Part shown: piece by piece, positions 1 through 7,432 of the stretch
How the letters are laid out: every line of letters begins with the position of its first letter
How positions within the stretch are numbered: the stretch's first letter is position 1
From: Armatimonadota bacterium
GTDB lineage: Bacteria; Armatimonadota; UBA10988; DTZQ01
Reading direction: 5' to 3'
NCBI GenBank assembly: GCA_012961305.1
Contig: DTZQ01000233.1
Location: 1 to 16,071, forward strand
DNA: 16,071 bases
The notes under the pieces: model-generated
The model's database searches: none
What the model saw: only the letters and a program-made list of their open reading frames with translations
Told to the model about the DNA's origin: nothing
Made by a program: the position numbers and the translations under genes

Positions 1-833
1 CCAACCTGTACTACTTAGGCGTCATCTGGCTGGCCCGCCGCCTCCGGCGGAAGGTCATGGTCTACGCACAAAGCATCGGCCCCCTGCGGCGGCGGATAAC
101 CCGTTGGCTGGTGCGCTGGGGCCTGCGGGGAGTGGACTTGCTGACCGTGCGGGACGAACCCTCGCGGGAGTTGCTGACAGCCCTCGGCTGGCAGCGGGAA
201 GAGGTACTCCTCACCGCCGACCCCACCTTTGCCCTGACCCCTGCTCCACCGGAGCGGGCAGAGGAAATCCTGCGGGCCGCCGGCGTGCCCGAAAATGAGC
301 CCCGAGTGGGAGTAGTCCTTCGGCCCACGCCCCGCGCCGCTCAGGTGAGCAGAGTGGTAGCCGCCGCCCTGAACGAGTTCCTGGCGAAACACCCCCTGAG
401 GGTCGTTTTCCTGCCCTTTCACCCCCCGGGCGACTGCCGAGTAGCGGAGGCCTGCTCTCGCCAGTTGCATTCCTCCCCTGCCTACCTCCTGCCCGGCGGC
501 TACCGCCCGCAGGAATGGATGGCCCTATGTGGAAGGTGTCAACTCCTGCTGTCCGAGCGACTGCACGGCCTCATCTTCGCGGCGACGCAGGGGGTTCCGC
601 TGGTGGGCATCGCCTACGACCCGAAGGTGACGGGCCTGTTGGAGCAACTGGACGAACCGCCCCCCCTCACCGAGGAAACGGTTACCCGCGAGAGCCTGGT
701 CAGGGCTTTAGAGGCTGCTTGGCAAGAGCGGGAAGAACGAAGTGCCCGTCTGCACGCCGCCGCCACTCGGCTGCGGGAACGGGCCTGGAAGAACACCCGA
801 CTGTTACACTGCTTGCTGGCCCCGTCAGATTAG
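1..833 (+). CDS. CsaB-like polysaccharide pyruvyl transferase (5' truncated by window)
   Basis: This is the C-terminal part of a polysaccharide pyruvyl transferase of the CsaB type. The frame is open from base 3, so the gene begins before the window and an internal ATG at 57 is not its start. About 276 codons are visible, where CsaB proteins usually have roughly 350-370 residues. Diagnostic segments are NLYYLGVIWLARRL at the left edge, VYAQSIGPL just after it, a TVRDEPSRELL segment, and the family signature LSERLHGLIFAATQGVPLVGI followed by AYDPKV near the end. CsaB enzymes add ketal-pyruvate to secondary cell-wall polymer so that SLH-domain proteins can bind; this is family knowledge. The gene converges with the DUF5060 glycosidase gene, 99 bp away, and no convincing terminator lies between them. 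The surface-glycan role could be linked to the exported enzymes nearby, but nothing in the sequence proves it. Confidence 0.9.
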   Translation, partial: NLYYLGVIWLARRLRRKVMVYAQSIGPLRRRITRWLVRWGLRGVDLLTVRDEPSRELLTALGWQREEVLLTADPTFALTPAPPERAEEILRAAGVPENEPRVGVVLRPTPRAAQVSRVVAAALNEFLAKHPLRVVFLPFHPPGDCRVAEACSRQLHSSPAYLLPGGYRPQEWMALCGRCQLLLSERLHGLIFAATQGVPLVGIAYDPKVTGLLEQLDEPPPLTEETVTRESLVRALEAAWQEREERSARLHAAATRLRERAWKNTRLLHCLLAPSD

Positions 834-932
834 CAGCCCCAGATAACAGCCTGTCCCCATCCACCTCGGTTTTAGTAGCCCATCCCATACTCACCGTGAC
901 GGCCATATTGTCAAAGTCAAAATGTCCCTTGC

Positions 933-3179
933 CTATCCGTTCTCGCTGACCGCTGGCTCCCCAACCCGTTCCACCGCCTTGACTTTCCCCGCATAGTCGG
1001 TCTGCACCGGTGGCAGCGATAAGGTAATTCGTCCGTCCTGACAGGTAACGCGCTCAGTTCGCTGCCGTTTTCCGGCATAAGAGTCCCACCATTCTACCAG
1101 ATAGTCCCCCTCGCGCAGGCCCGTGAGGGTCACGGTCGCACTCCGGACCTCCTCCGGCCGCTGGCCGAGGGCCAGCACTTCGGGCTCATTGGCCGAGTGG
1201 TGCACCCACAGCAGAACCCGCCGGGGCGAGCGCAGGCCGTACACGGTGACCTCCGGATAGCGCTGAGCGTCCCGGTAGTTGGTCAGCAGGTAGTAACTCA
1301 CCTGAATCCAGTCGTGCCCGGCGTTGTGTACTCGAATGCGGTGGGGCCCCGCCGGAACGGAGGCCACCACCTGTCGTTCCTCGGCCGGTACGTGCCGCCG
1401 ACCCTTCCCGGAGAACTCGTGCCGGACGGCCAGTTGGTCGTCCACGAACACCTCGAGAATGGCTAGCCCGGCCATCTCCCCCGCGACCACGACGAACTCT
1501 CCGTCCATCGGGTAGTTGACCAAGAAGGTGGGCGGGTTGCGGTAGGGCGCGCGGTCGGGATTGCTCCCGTACAACTTGCAGCCCAGCCTGCGGGCATCTA
1601 CACGCCCGTCCGGCGGCACAGGGAATTCGCTTTGGGGAGCCTTTCGCAGCCAGGGGAAGAACAGCGGTTTGATGAGCACCGGCCGGTAACGGGAACGTGC
1701 CGAAGCGGCACTGCTACCAGTCGAGGCAACAGCGGCACCCACGACGAACGGCTCGTAGGCCCCCGCAGCCAGATTTTCCCCCCGGAGGAACTCCGCCAGC
1801 GCGCGGTAGTGGCCATAGCGGTCGTGGAGTTCGACCGGACACTGGCGGCCGGCGTGCCAGGTCAGCGGCGCTCCCGCTGCCCCCATCATCACTGCCACCC
1901 ACAGGCTGTTGTGAAAGCCGACCCCCTCGCCGTCCGCCGTTCCCTCCCCGATGAGCAGCGGCTTGGTGGGGAAGACCCGCCGCATTTCGGCGATGGCCGC
2001 AGGAGGCGCGTAGTGCAGTTGACAGAAGTCCAGGGCCGCAAAGGTCCGCCGCAGGGCCTGGGGCGTGCTGACCCAACTGCTGGTAGTGACCAGATGGCGG
2101 TTGGGGTCAGTCTGTCGCAGGTAGGCAGCCATCTCCTGGTGCCAGGCGACGGTCGCCTCGTTCTCCTGTCCGGTTTCGTTCCACAATTCCCAGGCCAGCA
2201 CGTTGGGGCTGTAGGACCAGCGGGCCACAATGTAGCGCAGTTTGCGCTTGTACAGGGCCCGCGCTTCTGGGTTCGTCCAGAACTCGCCAGGCGTGGCGCA
2301 GGGGCCGCCGTTGGCTGCATTGTAGGGATTGCCACCCCAACTGTCGTAGGCTCCGTGTTTCCCGTCGGGCCGTCCGAACTCCCAACAGGCGTTGTTGAAG
2401 CAGAGCATTAGGTAGAGCCCATGACGCCGAGCCAACTCGAGCAGGTTGTCGAAGTTGGCCGCGACCATCTGATTGTACCGACCCACCCCTTCGTAACCGC
2501 GCAGCGAACCCTGCTCCCCCCTCGTCCATTCAAGCCACGCCCAGTGGCACATCCACACGCGCACCGCGTTGCCGCCGTTCTCCACCAGCCGAGCGAAGTA
2601 GTGGTCGTAGGTGTCCCCCTCGGCCTCGCGCCGCGCCCAGGCAATGCACATTCCGATAGGCAGGAAAGGTTTCCCATCGTCAAAGACGAAGTAGCGCGGA
2701 TTGTTCCGGCTGACCCGCAGGAAACCGGGGTTGTCTGAAGGGAGGCAGGCGAAAGTGAAATCCGGCGAACGGGCCTCCCCATCGGCGTCGCGAGCGGTGA
2801 CATAGCCGCGGTGGGTCCCCACCTCGGTTGGCGCGAAACGCACCTTGAAACAGGGTTCGCCCTCCTGCTCCCACCGCTCCCGGCCGGGATTGGTGAAAGT
2901 GGAACCCTCGGGATGGACGTTGCGATAGGGCACGCAGTAGAACGCGGGCACGGTGACTTCCCGGCCGCTCGGCCCGCTAAAATGTCCCTCGACCGCGATT
3001 TGCGCTGGGTCAAAGGGATTATCGTAGGTCTTCGTCAGGCGGATGGTCAACTCCAACCGCTGGTAGCGGCCCACTGTGGCTCGGTCGGCTTTGACCTCTG
3101 CGATGCGCAGCGGTTGGGCCCCGCCCGACCCAAGGGCCAACAACAGGCCCAACAGGAAAACAAAGTTTGACCAGCCCAC
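933..3179 (-). CDS. Secreted DUF5060-domain glycoside hydrolase, GH5-like (clan A fold)
   Basis: A predicted exported endoglycosidase of 748 residues. It starts at a GTG at 3179, chosen because AAAGGGGA (3185-3192) sits 5 nt upstream and the N-terminus is a good signal peptide: hydrophobic NFVFLLGLLLALGSG with cleavage near GGA-Q at about residue 21. An upstream ATG lies in another frame. Domains in order: a DUF5060 beta-sandwich at about 25-145 (TYDNPFDP, EVGTHRGY); a TIM barrel at about 150-470 with NAVRVWMCHW, the acid/base motif WELWNE (E335) and the candidate nucleophile in LLIGEGTADG (E412); and C-terminal beta domains, one like a carbohydrate-binding module (about 550-635) and a last one with DYLVEWWDSYAGK, resembling the collagen-binding-like domain common in this group. 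Both catalytic glutamates are present, so it should be a retaining enzyme. The substrate cannot be read from sequence. It follows the DUF4838 gene on the same strand after 103 bp and may be co-transcribed with it. Confidence 0.88.
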   Translation of the reverse strand: MGWSNFVFLLGLLLALGSGGAQPLRIAEVKADRATVGRYQRLELTIRLTKTYDNPFDPAQIAVEGHFSGPSGREVTVPAFYCVPYRNVHPEGSTFTNPGRERWEQEGEPCFKVRFAPTEVGTHRGYVTARDADGEARSPDFTFACLPSDNPGFLRVSRNNPRYFVFDDGKPFLPIGMCIAWARREAEGDTYDHYFARLVENGGNAVRVWMCHWAWLEWTRGEQGSLRGYEGVGRYNQMVAANFDNLLELARRHGLYLMLCFNNACWEFGRPDGKHGAYDSWGGNPYNAANGGPCATPGEFWTNPEARALYKRKLRYIVARWSYSPNVLAWELWNETGQENEATVAWHQEMAAYLRQTDPNRHLVTTSSWVSTPQALRRTFAALDFCQLHYAPPAAIAEMRRVFPTKPLLIGEGTADGEGVGFHNSLWVAVMMGAAGAPLTWHAGRQCPVELHDRYGHYRALAEFLRGENLAAGAYEPFVVGAAVASTGSSAASARSRYRPVLIKPLFFPWLRKAPQSEFPVPPDGRVDARRLGCKLYGSNPDRAPYRNPPTFLVNYPMDGEFVVVAGEMAGLAILEVFVDDQLAVRHEFSGKGRRHVPAEERQVVASVPAGPHRIRVHNAGHDWIQVSYYLLTNYRDAQRYPEVTVYGLRSPRRVLLWVHHSANEPEVLALGQRPEEVRSATVTLTGLREGDYLVEWWDSYAGKRQRTERVTCQDGRITLSLPPVQTDYAGKVKAVERVGEPAVSENG

Positions 3180-3282
3180 TTTTGTCCCCTTTGCTCATCC
3201 TCTCAATCTGCGAACGTAAGTATTCGCCCACCACAGTCCTTTTCCCAGTTGCCAAGTGGCCAAACTGGGCCATCGAAGCCGT

Positions 3283-5811
3283 CTACTCCCCAGGCACGAG
3301 CAGGCGCGTGGGATGGGTAGCGATAAACTCACTACAGCCTGGCCCCAACTCCAAACGGAGGTCTTCCAAAACGCCCTTCTCGGCCTTGGCTAAGACCAGG
3401 CTCCAGGCTTTCCCTCGCTGCGGCGGAGGCACTTTGACCCGCACTTCAAAGGGTCGGCCCGAGATGGTGTCGCCGCGAGCAATCTCCCGCCCCTCCGGGT
3501 CGTACACGGCCATCAAGGCCGTCTCGCCGGGGGAATCCGGGTCGCCGGTGGCCTCCGAGGTCAGGGTCAGATGGGCCTCCTCCGCGAGGGGAAGCACGAA
3601 GAAATAAGCGCGCGGCTGCGCCCCGAGGAGACCCAACCGGCGTCCGACGAGGCAAAAGTGCTGATTGTGGACCAACACCCGCGCCGCGTTGCGGCCGGTG
3701 TTGACGGCGATGACGTGCAAGCCTGCCTTCTTCGCGGTCACCTGCACTTCTGCTGGCTGCTCAAGGCTGGCTTCTCCTTCCAACAATTTCTCCCTGTCTG
3801 GGCCCAGCACTACAAACGCGCACGGCGAGAGGTAGCGGCCTAAACGGCGAACCTCTACCCGCCCGCGCAGTTCCTCGCCGGCCCGCAGCAGCACCACAAA
3901 CCCGTGCTGGCCGCGCACAGCGAAGGCCACCTTCTCCGCACCCTCAGGCATTGGCTCCGAGGTGTAGGGCTTCACGCGGGCGCCGCAGTACTCCTCGGCG
4001 GGCTTGGTCGGCACTCGCCACCGGCGGCCAAAGGTTGCACGATGCCGAACGAAGTCCACCGCCAGGCTGTGGCCTTGCTCCATCCCGTTAATCAGCGCGT
4101 TAATGGCCTCCCGTTCCGCGGCGGTAGGAGCCACCACATAACGGCGCATCCGCATCACATACTCGTAGAAATCGCGGGTCAGTTTCACCCGCGCCCGCTG
4201 CCTCTCGGTCTGGCAGAGTTGGGCTGCTTCGTCCAACAACGCACCCAGTTTCTCCAATTTTTCACCCTCCCTCTTTCCCCCTGTAAACGGGGGGAAGAAG
4301 GGGCCACGATGGCCGCGCTCGCGGCACAGTTGGAGGATGGTCTCGAAGTAGCGGCGCATGACTGATGCAGCGGGGCCGTACATGCCCGCGTAGAAATCGC
4401 GCAGCAGTTGCTCCGTATCGGTCTCCGCGTCCCACATCTTACGGGCCGCGAGCCAGAAGTTCAGCGCACAGGCCCCGTAGTCGGGGATGGATTCGGAGGA
4501 GAAACCGATGACACCCCTGGCCTTGAAAAACGGGATGTCCTCGGCCAGGCTGTAAGCAGCACAGATGCGGGCCAGACCGTCGGTCGGGCCGACCAGAGTC
4601 GTCCAGTACTCGCGGATGAACAACTTGCTGGCTTTGGCGCTCCAAGCATCGAGTATTTCGACGAACCGGGCGTTCAACTCACAACGCGGGTCCTGCAAGG
4701 AATGGATGTTACAGCCACACCAACCGTAGTGCGCCAGAGAGATGACCACATTGGGATGGACGGGCACATCCTTCGGCGCCTCCACCGTTCCCGCGTAGGC
4801 GTACCAACAGACGTACTTATCGGGATGGCGGCGAGCCAGCCGCTTGGCCACGGCGTTGGCGAAGATGCTCATGCGCCGGCCCTTGCCCCGCTTAGCCAAA
4901 CCCCGAAACTCCGGCGGGTCCTGCGCGGTGCATCGCTCACATTCGCACCAGCCATAGCCGTCAGCCGGGCTGAGGGAGAAAGAATAGGCCTCCGGATTCT
5001 CGTCGAAGTAGGCAATGGCCTTGCGGGCGGCAATTTCAATCACCTGAGGGTTGCTTGTACACGGCTGCCAGCCTTGCTCCCCGTCGGATTCGGGGATGTA
5101 ACGTGTGCCCTGCCGCAGGGGGAACAGGTCGGGATTCTCCCGGAACTGGGAGGGGCGGAGGATGCGATGCAGGTTGTGGCCCATGGAGGCTTGCACGCCA
5201 CCCATCTTGTTGCGCCGCCGCCAGAGAGCATAAGCCTCCCGTTGCCATTCGGGTCGCCCCCCGTAGGCCCACCACACATTGCGCAGAATGAAATCGGGGT
5301 TCTGCACCTCATTCCGAGGTGGCACCGTTACGGTGGGCCTGCGGGGCACGTTCTCGCCCCACTCGCCGGGGAAGTACCAGCGACAGCCCAGGCTCTCCAA
5401 GAACTCGTACACCCCAAACCAGAGGCCGGCCTCGTCCTGGCCGGCGATGACCACCTGAGGCACCTCCCCTCCCGGCCCCTCGGCCAGAATCCAGAAACCT
5501 TCCGGCCGCAACTGACCTCGGGCTTCGCGCTGGACCAAATCGTCCGGCAGGTCACTGGCCAGTCCTATTAGCAGTTTGGCCTTTCCTTTAGGCGCGAGCG
5601 CCGGGGCGATGGGCAACTTCGCCCCGCTCATTTTCTCCAAATAGCGCTGCAGTTCCTGGGCGGCTTCGGCGCAGGCCGGCGAATCGCTAAAGAGCACGAT
5701 GACTGCCGTTGGCTGGCCCTCCTGCACCAACGCGATGTCGCCCCATAACGGCCCCGCCGCCCGAACGAGGCCGAGGGCCAAACCGAGCCAACTTGAAGGA
5801 TGAATCCTCAT
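3283..5811 (-). CDS. Secreted DUF4838 family protein (GH20/GH67-like N-domain)
   Basis: A large exported protein of 842 residues from the chosen ATG. The frame is open to 5877, but the start at 5811 has a GGGGAGAG Shine-Dalgarno (5816-5823) and opens a short signal-like sequence (SSWLGLALGLVRAAG, cleavage near WG-D). The earlier in-frame TTG/ATG codons lack a properly spaced site. Residues about 27-160 match the alpha-glucuronidase/GH20 N-terminal fold (AAQELQRYLEKMSGAKLPI, FGVYEFLESLGCRWYFPGEWG). DUF4838 follows at about 200-470 with its hallmark DGYGWCECERC (C289, C291, C294), MSIFANAVAKRL, and SLAHYGWCGCN. The rest is helical, then beta-rich (about 620-840). DUF4838 proteins usually accompany glycan-degradation genes; their activity is not established as far as I know. 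Residues about 501-520 (FFPPFTGGKREGEKLEK) are encoded by a long palindrome and look like an in-frame repeat insertion. Confidence 0.87.
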   Translation of the reverse strand: MRIHPSSWLGLALGLVRAAGPLWGDIALVQEGQPTAVIVLFSDSPACAEAAQELQRYLEKMSGAKLPIAPALAPKGKAKLLIGLASDLPDDLVQREARGQLRPEGFWILAEGPGGEVPQVVIAGQDEAGLWFGVYEFLESLGCRWYFPGEWGENVPRRPTVTVPPRNEVQNPDFILRNVWWAYGGRPEWQREAYALWRRRNKMGGVQASMGHNLHRILRPSQFRENPDLFPLRQGTRYIPESDGEQGWQPCTSNPQVIEIAARKAIAYFDENPEAYSFSLSPADGYGWCECERCTAQDPPEFRGLAKRGKGRRMSIFANAVAKRLARRHPDKYVCWYAYAGTVEAPKDVPVHPNVVISLAHYGWCGCNIHSLQDPRCELNARFVEILDAWSAKASKLFIREYWTTLVGPTDGLARICAAYSLAEDIPFFKARGVIGFSSESIPDYGACALNFWLAARKMWDAETDTEQLLRDFYAGMYGPAASVMRRYFETILQLCRERGHRGPFFPPFTGGKREGEKLEKLGALLDEAAQLCQTERQRARVKLTRDFYEYVMRMRRYVVAPTAAEREAINALINGMEQGHSLAVDFVRHRATFGRRWRVPTKPAEEYCGARVKPYTSEPMPEGAEKVAFAVRGQHGFVVLLRAGEELRGRVEVRRLGRYLSPCAFVVLGPDREKLLEGEASLEQPAEVQVTAKKAGLHVIAVNTGRNAARVLVHNQHFCLVGRRLGLLGAQPRAYFFVLPLAEEAHLTLTSEATGDPDSPGETALMAVYDPEGREIARGDTISGRPFEVRVKVPPPQRGKAWSLVLAKAEKGVLEDLRLELGPGCSEFIATHPTRLLVPGE
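4267..4303. repeat. REP-like palindrome inside the DUF4838 coding sequence
   Basis: Bases 4272-4281 (TCTTTCCCCC) pair with 4289-4298 (GGGGGGAAGA) around a 7-nt loop, TGTAAAC. The stem has ten pairs, one of them G-T. Past one mismatch, 4267-4270 pairs with 4300-4303, again with one wobble. The strand asymmetry (pyrimidine arm, purine arm, AT-rich loop) is like dispersed palindromic repeats found in many genomes. It is read in frame by the DUF4838 gene as a low-complexity FFPPFTGGKREGEK segment between two helical stretches. Whether it is a dispersed element needs the rest of the genome. Confidence 0.5.
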
Positions 5812-5995
5812 GGTTCTCTCCCCAAACTTATTCATTCCTTTCCCCGTCAGCGCTTTCCTCCAATCTAACATTGTCAAGTTAGGAAGTTTAAGCCTTAGTC
5901 GAGCCCCCTCTACCTACACCTACCCGAGGTTGGTCAAACTCACTAAAGCAAAACCCGTACCTCTTTTCGCCGCGAACCGGATACACTCCTCCCAG

Positions 5996-6009
5996 AAAAC
6001 CGCGGTTTT
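5996..6009. promoter_or_regulatory. 14-bp perfect palindrome, candidate operator
   Basis: AAAACCGCGGTTTT is its own reverse complement. It ends 10 bp before the -35 element of the aminotransferase promoter and lies between two divergent genes, so a dimeric repressor or activator bound here could control either one. A palindrome with a central CG is typical of LacI-type sites, but the family of any regulator is inference and no regulator gene lies in the window. A second, shorter palindrome (TTCGC-C-GCGAA, 5966-5976) lies 19 bp further upstream. Confidence 0.45.
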
Positions 6010-6019
6010 TCCCCTCTGC

Positions 6020-6047
6020 TTGATTTTAACTGCGTTTGTGGTATAAT
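6020..6047 (+). promoter_or_regulatory. Sigma-70-type promoter with extended -10, upstream of the aminotransferase
   Basis: The -35 candidate TTGATT (6020-6025) is separated by 16 bp from a perfect TATAAT (6042-6047). TG at 6039-6040 is one base away from the hexamer, giving an extended -10 (TGnTATAAT). It stands in a locally AT-richer stretch and would place the transcript start near 6054, leaving a short leader before the ATG at 6082. Confidence 0.72.
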
Positions 6048-6066
6048 GGTGGCTAATTCTGAGAAC

Positions 6067-6075
6067 AGGAGGTGA
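6067..6075 (+). promoter_or_regulatory. Strong Shine-Dalgarno of the aminotransferase
   Basis: AGGAGGTGA is fully complementary to the 16S rRNA tail and sits 6 nt before the ATG at 6082. It fixes that start and suggests strong translation. Confidence 0.85.
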
Positions 6076-6081
6076 ACGTCA

Positions 6082-7407
6082 ATGGCCAAACTTGCGCTTT
6101 TAGGCGGTGAACCCCTGGTGAAGGAAAGGCTGGGCAAACCCTGGCCCATCTGGGGCGAGGAGGAGGAGAAAGCGCTGCGGGAAGTCCTGCACAGCGGCCT
6201 CTGGTGGCGCGGCGGTTACGCTGATTGGAAGGAGAGCAAAGTTGGGCAGTTTGAGGATGCTTTCGCTGCTTACCAACATGCCAGATGGGGCATTGCGGTC
6301 ACCAACGGCACGCAGGCCCTGGAATGCGCCCTCAAAGCGGCGGGCGTCGAACCCGGCGATGAGGTAATCGTGCCCGCGCTCACCTTCGTCGCCACTGCAA
6401 CTTCGGTGGCCCTGGTCGGGGCAATACCCCGCATCGTGGATGTTGACCCCCAGACCTACAACATAAGCCCGGCGGCGATTGAGGCTGCGATTAACGAACA
6501 CACCCGGGCCCTCATCCCCGTGCACAACGGCGGCTATCCCTGCGACTTGGAGGCGATAAATGCCTTAGCCCAGAAACACGGGCTAATGGTCATCGAAGAC
6601 TGTGCCCATGCCCACGGAAGCGAATGGAAGGGCCGGCGCGTGGGTGCGATCGGGCACTTCGGCGCGTTCAGTTTCCAGCAGGGCAAGACGATGACCTGCG
6701 GTGAGGGGGGCATCGTGCTCACTAACGACGACGAACTGGCGGAGAAGGCCTACTCCTTCATGCACATTGGACGTCTGTCGGGGCGGCCCTTCTACGAGTT
6801 CCACCGTGTCGCCTCGAACCTGCGCATGACGGAGTGGCAAGCAGCCGTACTGCCGTGCCAGTTGCAGCGCTTGGATGAGCAAGTCGAAACGCGGGAGCGC
6901 AATATCACTTATCTGGCCGAACACCTGTGGCAAATGGAGGGATTGCAACCGCTGCCGCGCGACCGCGAAGTGGTTACCCGCTGGAGTTTCTACTACTGGA
7001 ACTTCAAGTTCCTGGCTGAGGCCTGGGAGGGCGTCTCGCGCGATACCTTCTTGGAAGCCCTGCGGGCGGAGGGCGTCCCCTGTGGCGTTGGAGGGCACGG
7101 TAGGCCCATTTACCGCAATCCGCTCTTTCAACAGATGAACTTCGGGCGCACGGGCTTTCCCCTCAAATGCCCCTGCTGCAACCGCTGGCGCATTGACTAC
7201 CGCGAGGTGTACTGCCCCGAAGCGGAGCGCATCTACCGCACGGAGGCGTGCTCCTTCCCCCATGCGATGTTCCTGGGCCCGCAGAGCGACATGGACCGGC
7301 TGTTAGCAGCCCTGCAAAAGGTGTGGGAGAACCGGGATGAACTGCGTCGTTATCAAGATGAGGGCGAAACGGGAGCAATAACCGAAATAACGGTGGAAGG
7401 CAGGTAA
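6082..7407 (+). CDS. DegT/DnrJ/EryC1/StrS family PLP-dependent aminotransferase
   Basis: A cytosolic fold-type I PLP enzyme of 441 residues, somewhat longer than the usual 370-400. The start is set by the AGGAGGTGA site. Visible motifs: an N-terminal GGEPLVKERLGKPWPIW as in sugar or scyllo-inosose aminotransferases; ITNGT-type cofactor loop (IAVTNGTQALECAL, about 71-84); VIVPALTFVATATS; the PLP-ring aspartate in IEDCAHAHGS (D173); and the Schiff-base lysine in SFQQGKTMTCGEGG (K202). The C-terminal part has a cysteine-rich insert (LKCPCCNRWRIDYREVYCPE) of unknown role. The family moves an amino group, usually from glutamate or glutamine, to keto-sugars or keto-inositols. Related proteins occur beside Gfo/Idh/MocA oxidoreductases in sugar loci, as here. 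It is a monocistronic unit with its own promoter, converging with the amidohydrolase gene. The exact substrate is not predictable. Confidence 0.9.
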   Translation: MAKLALLGGEPLVKERLGKPWPIWGEEEEKALREVLHSGLWWRGGYADWKESKVGQFEDAFAAYQHARWGIAVTNGTQALECALKAAGVEPGDEVIVPALTFVATATSVALVGAIPRIVDVDPQTYNISPAAIEAAINEHTRALIPVHNGGYPCDLEAINALAQKHGLMVIEDCAHAHGSEWKGRRVGAIGHFGAFSFQQGKTMTCGEGGIVLTNDDELAEKAYSFMHIGRLSGRPFYEFHRVASNLRMTEWQAAVLPCQLQRLDEQVETRERNITYLAEHLWQMEGLQPLPRDREVVTRWSFYYWNFKFLAEAWEGVSRDTFLEALRAEGVPCGVGGHGRPIYRNPLFQQMNFGRTGFPLKCPCCNRWRIDYREVYCPEAERIYRTEACSFPHAMFLGPQSDMDRLLAALQKVWENRDELRRYQDEGETGAITEITVEGR

Positions 7408-7432
7408 ATGGGCCAATTTGGCGGTGGTTCTG

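Noticed and set aside
3019..3273. 84-codon minus-strand frame beginning ATGGCCCAGTTTGGC
   Set aside because: It overlaps the start of the DUF5060 glycosidase in another frame, shows no family features and has poor start signals; the reading frame carrying the signal peptide is the real one.
4408..5571. Long open frame (387 codons) on the plus strand opposite the DUF4838 gene
   Set aside because: It is antisense to a gene with clear family motifs; its translation is rich in Gly, Arg and Pro with no recognisable motif, as expected for mirror frames in GC-rich DNA.
5872..5877. Perfect TTGACA on the minus strand upstream of the DUF4838 gene
   Set aside because: No acceptable -10 hexamer lies 15-19 bp downstream, so I do not call a promoter; the true start signal for this unit remains unlocated.
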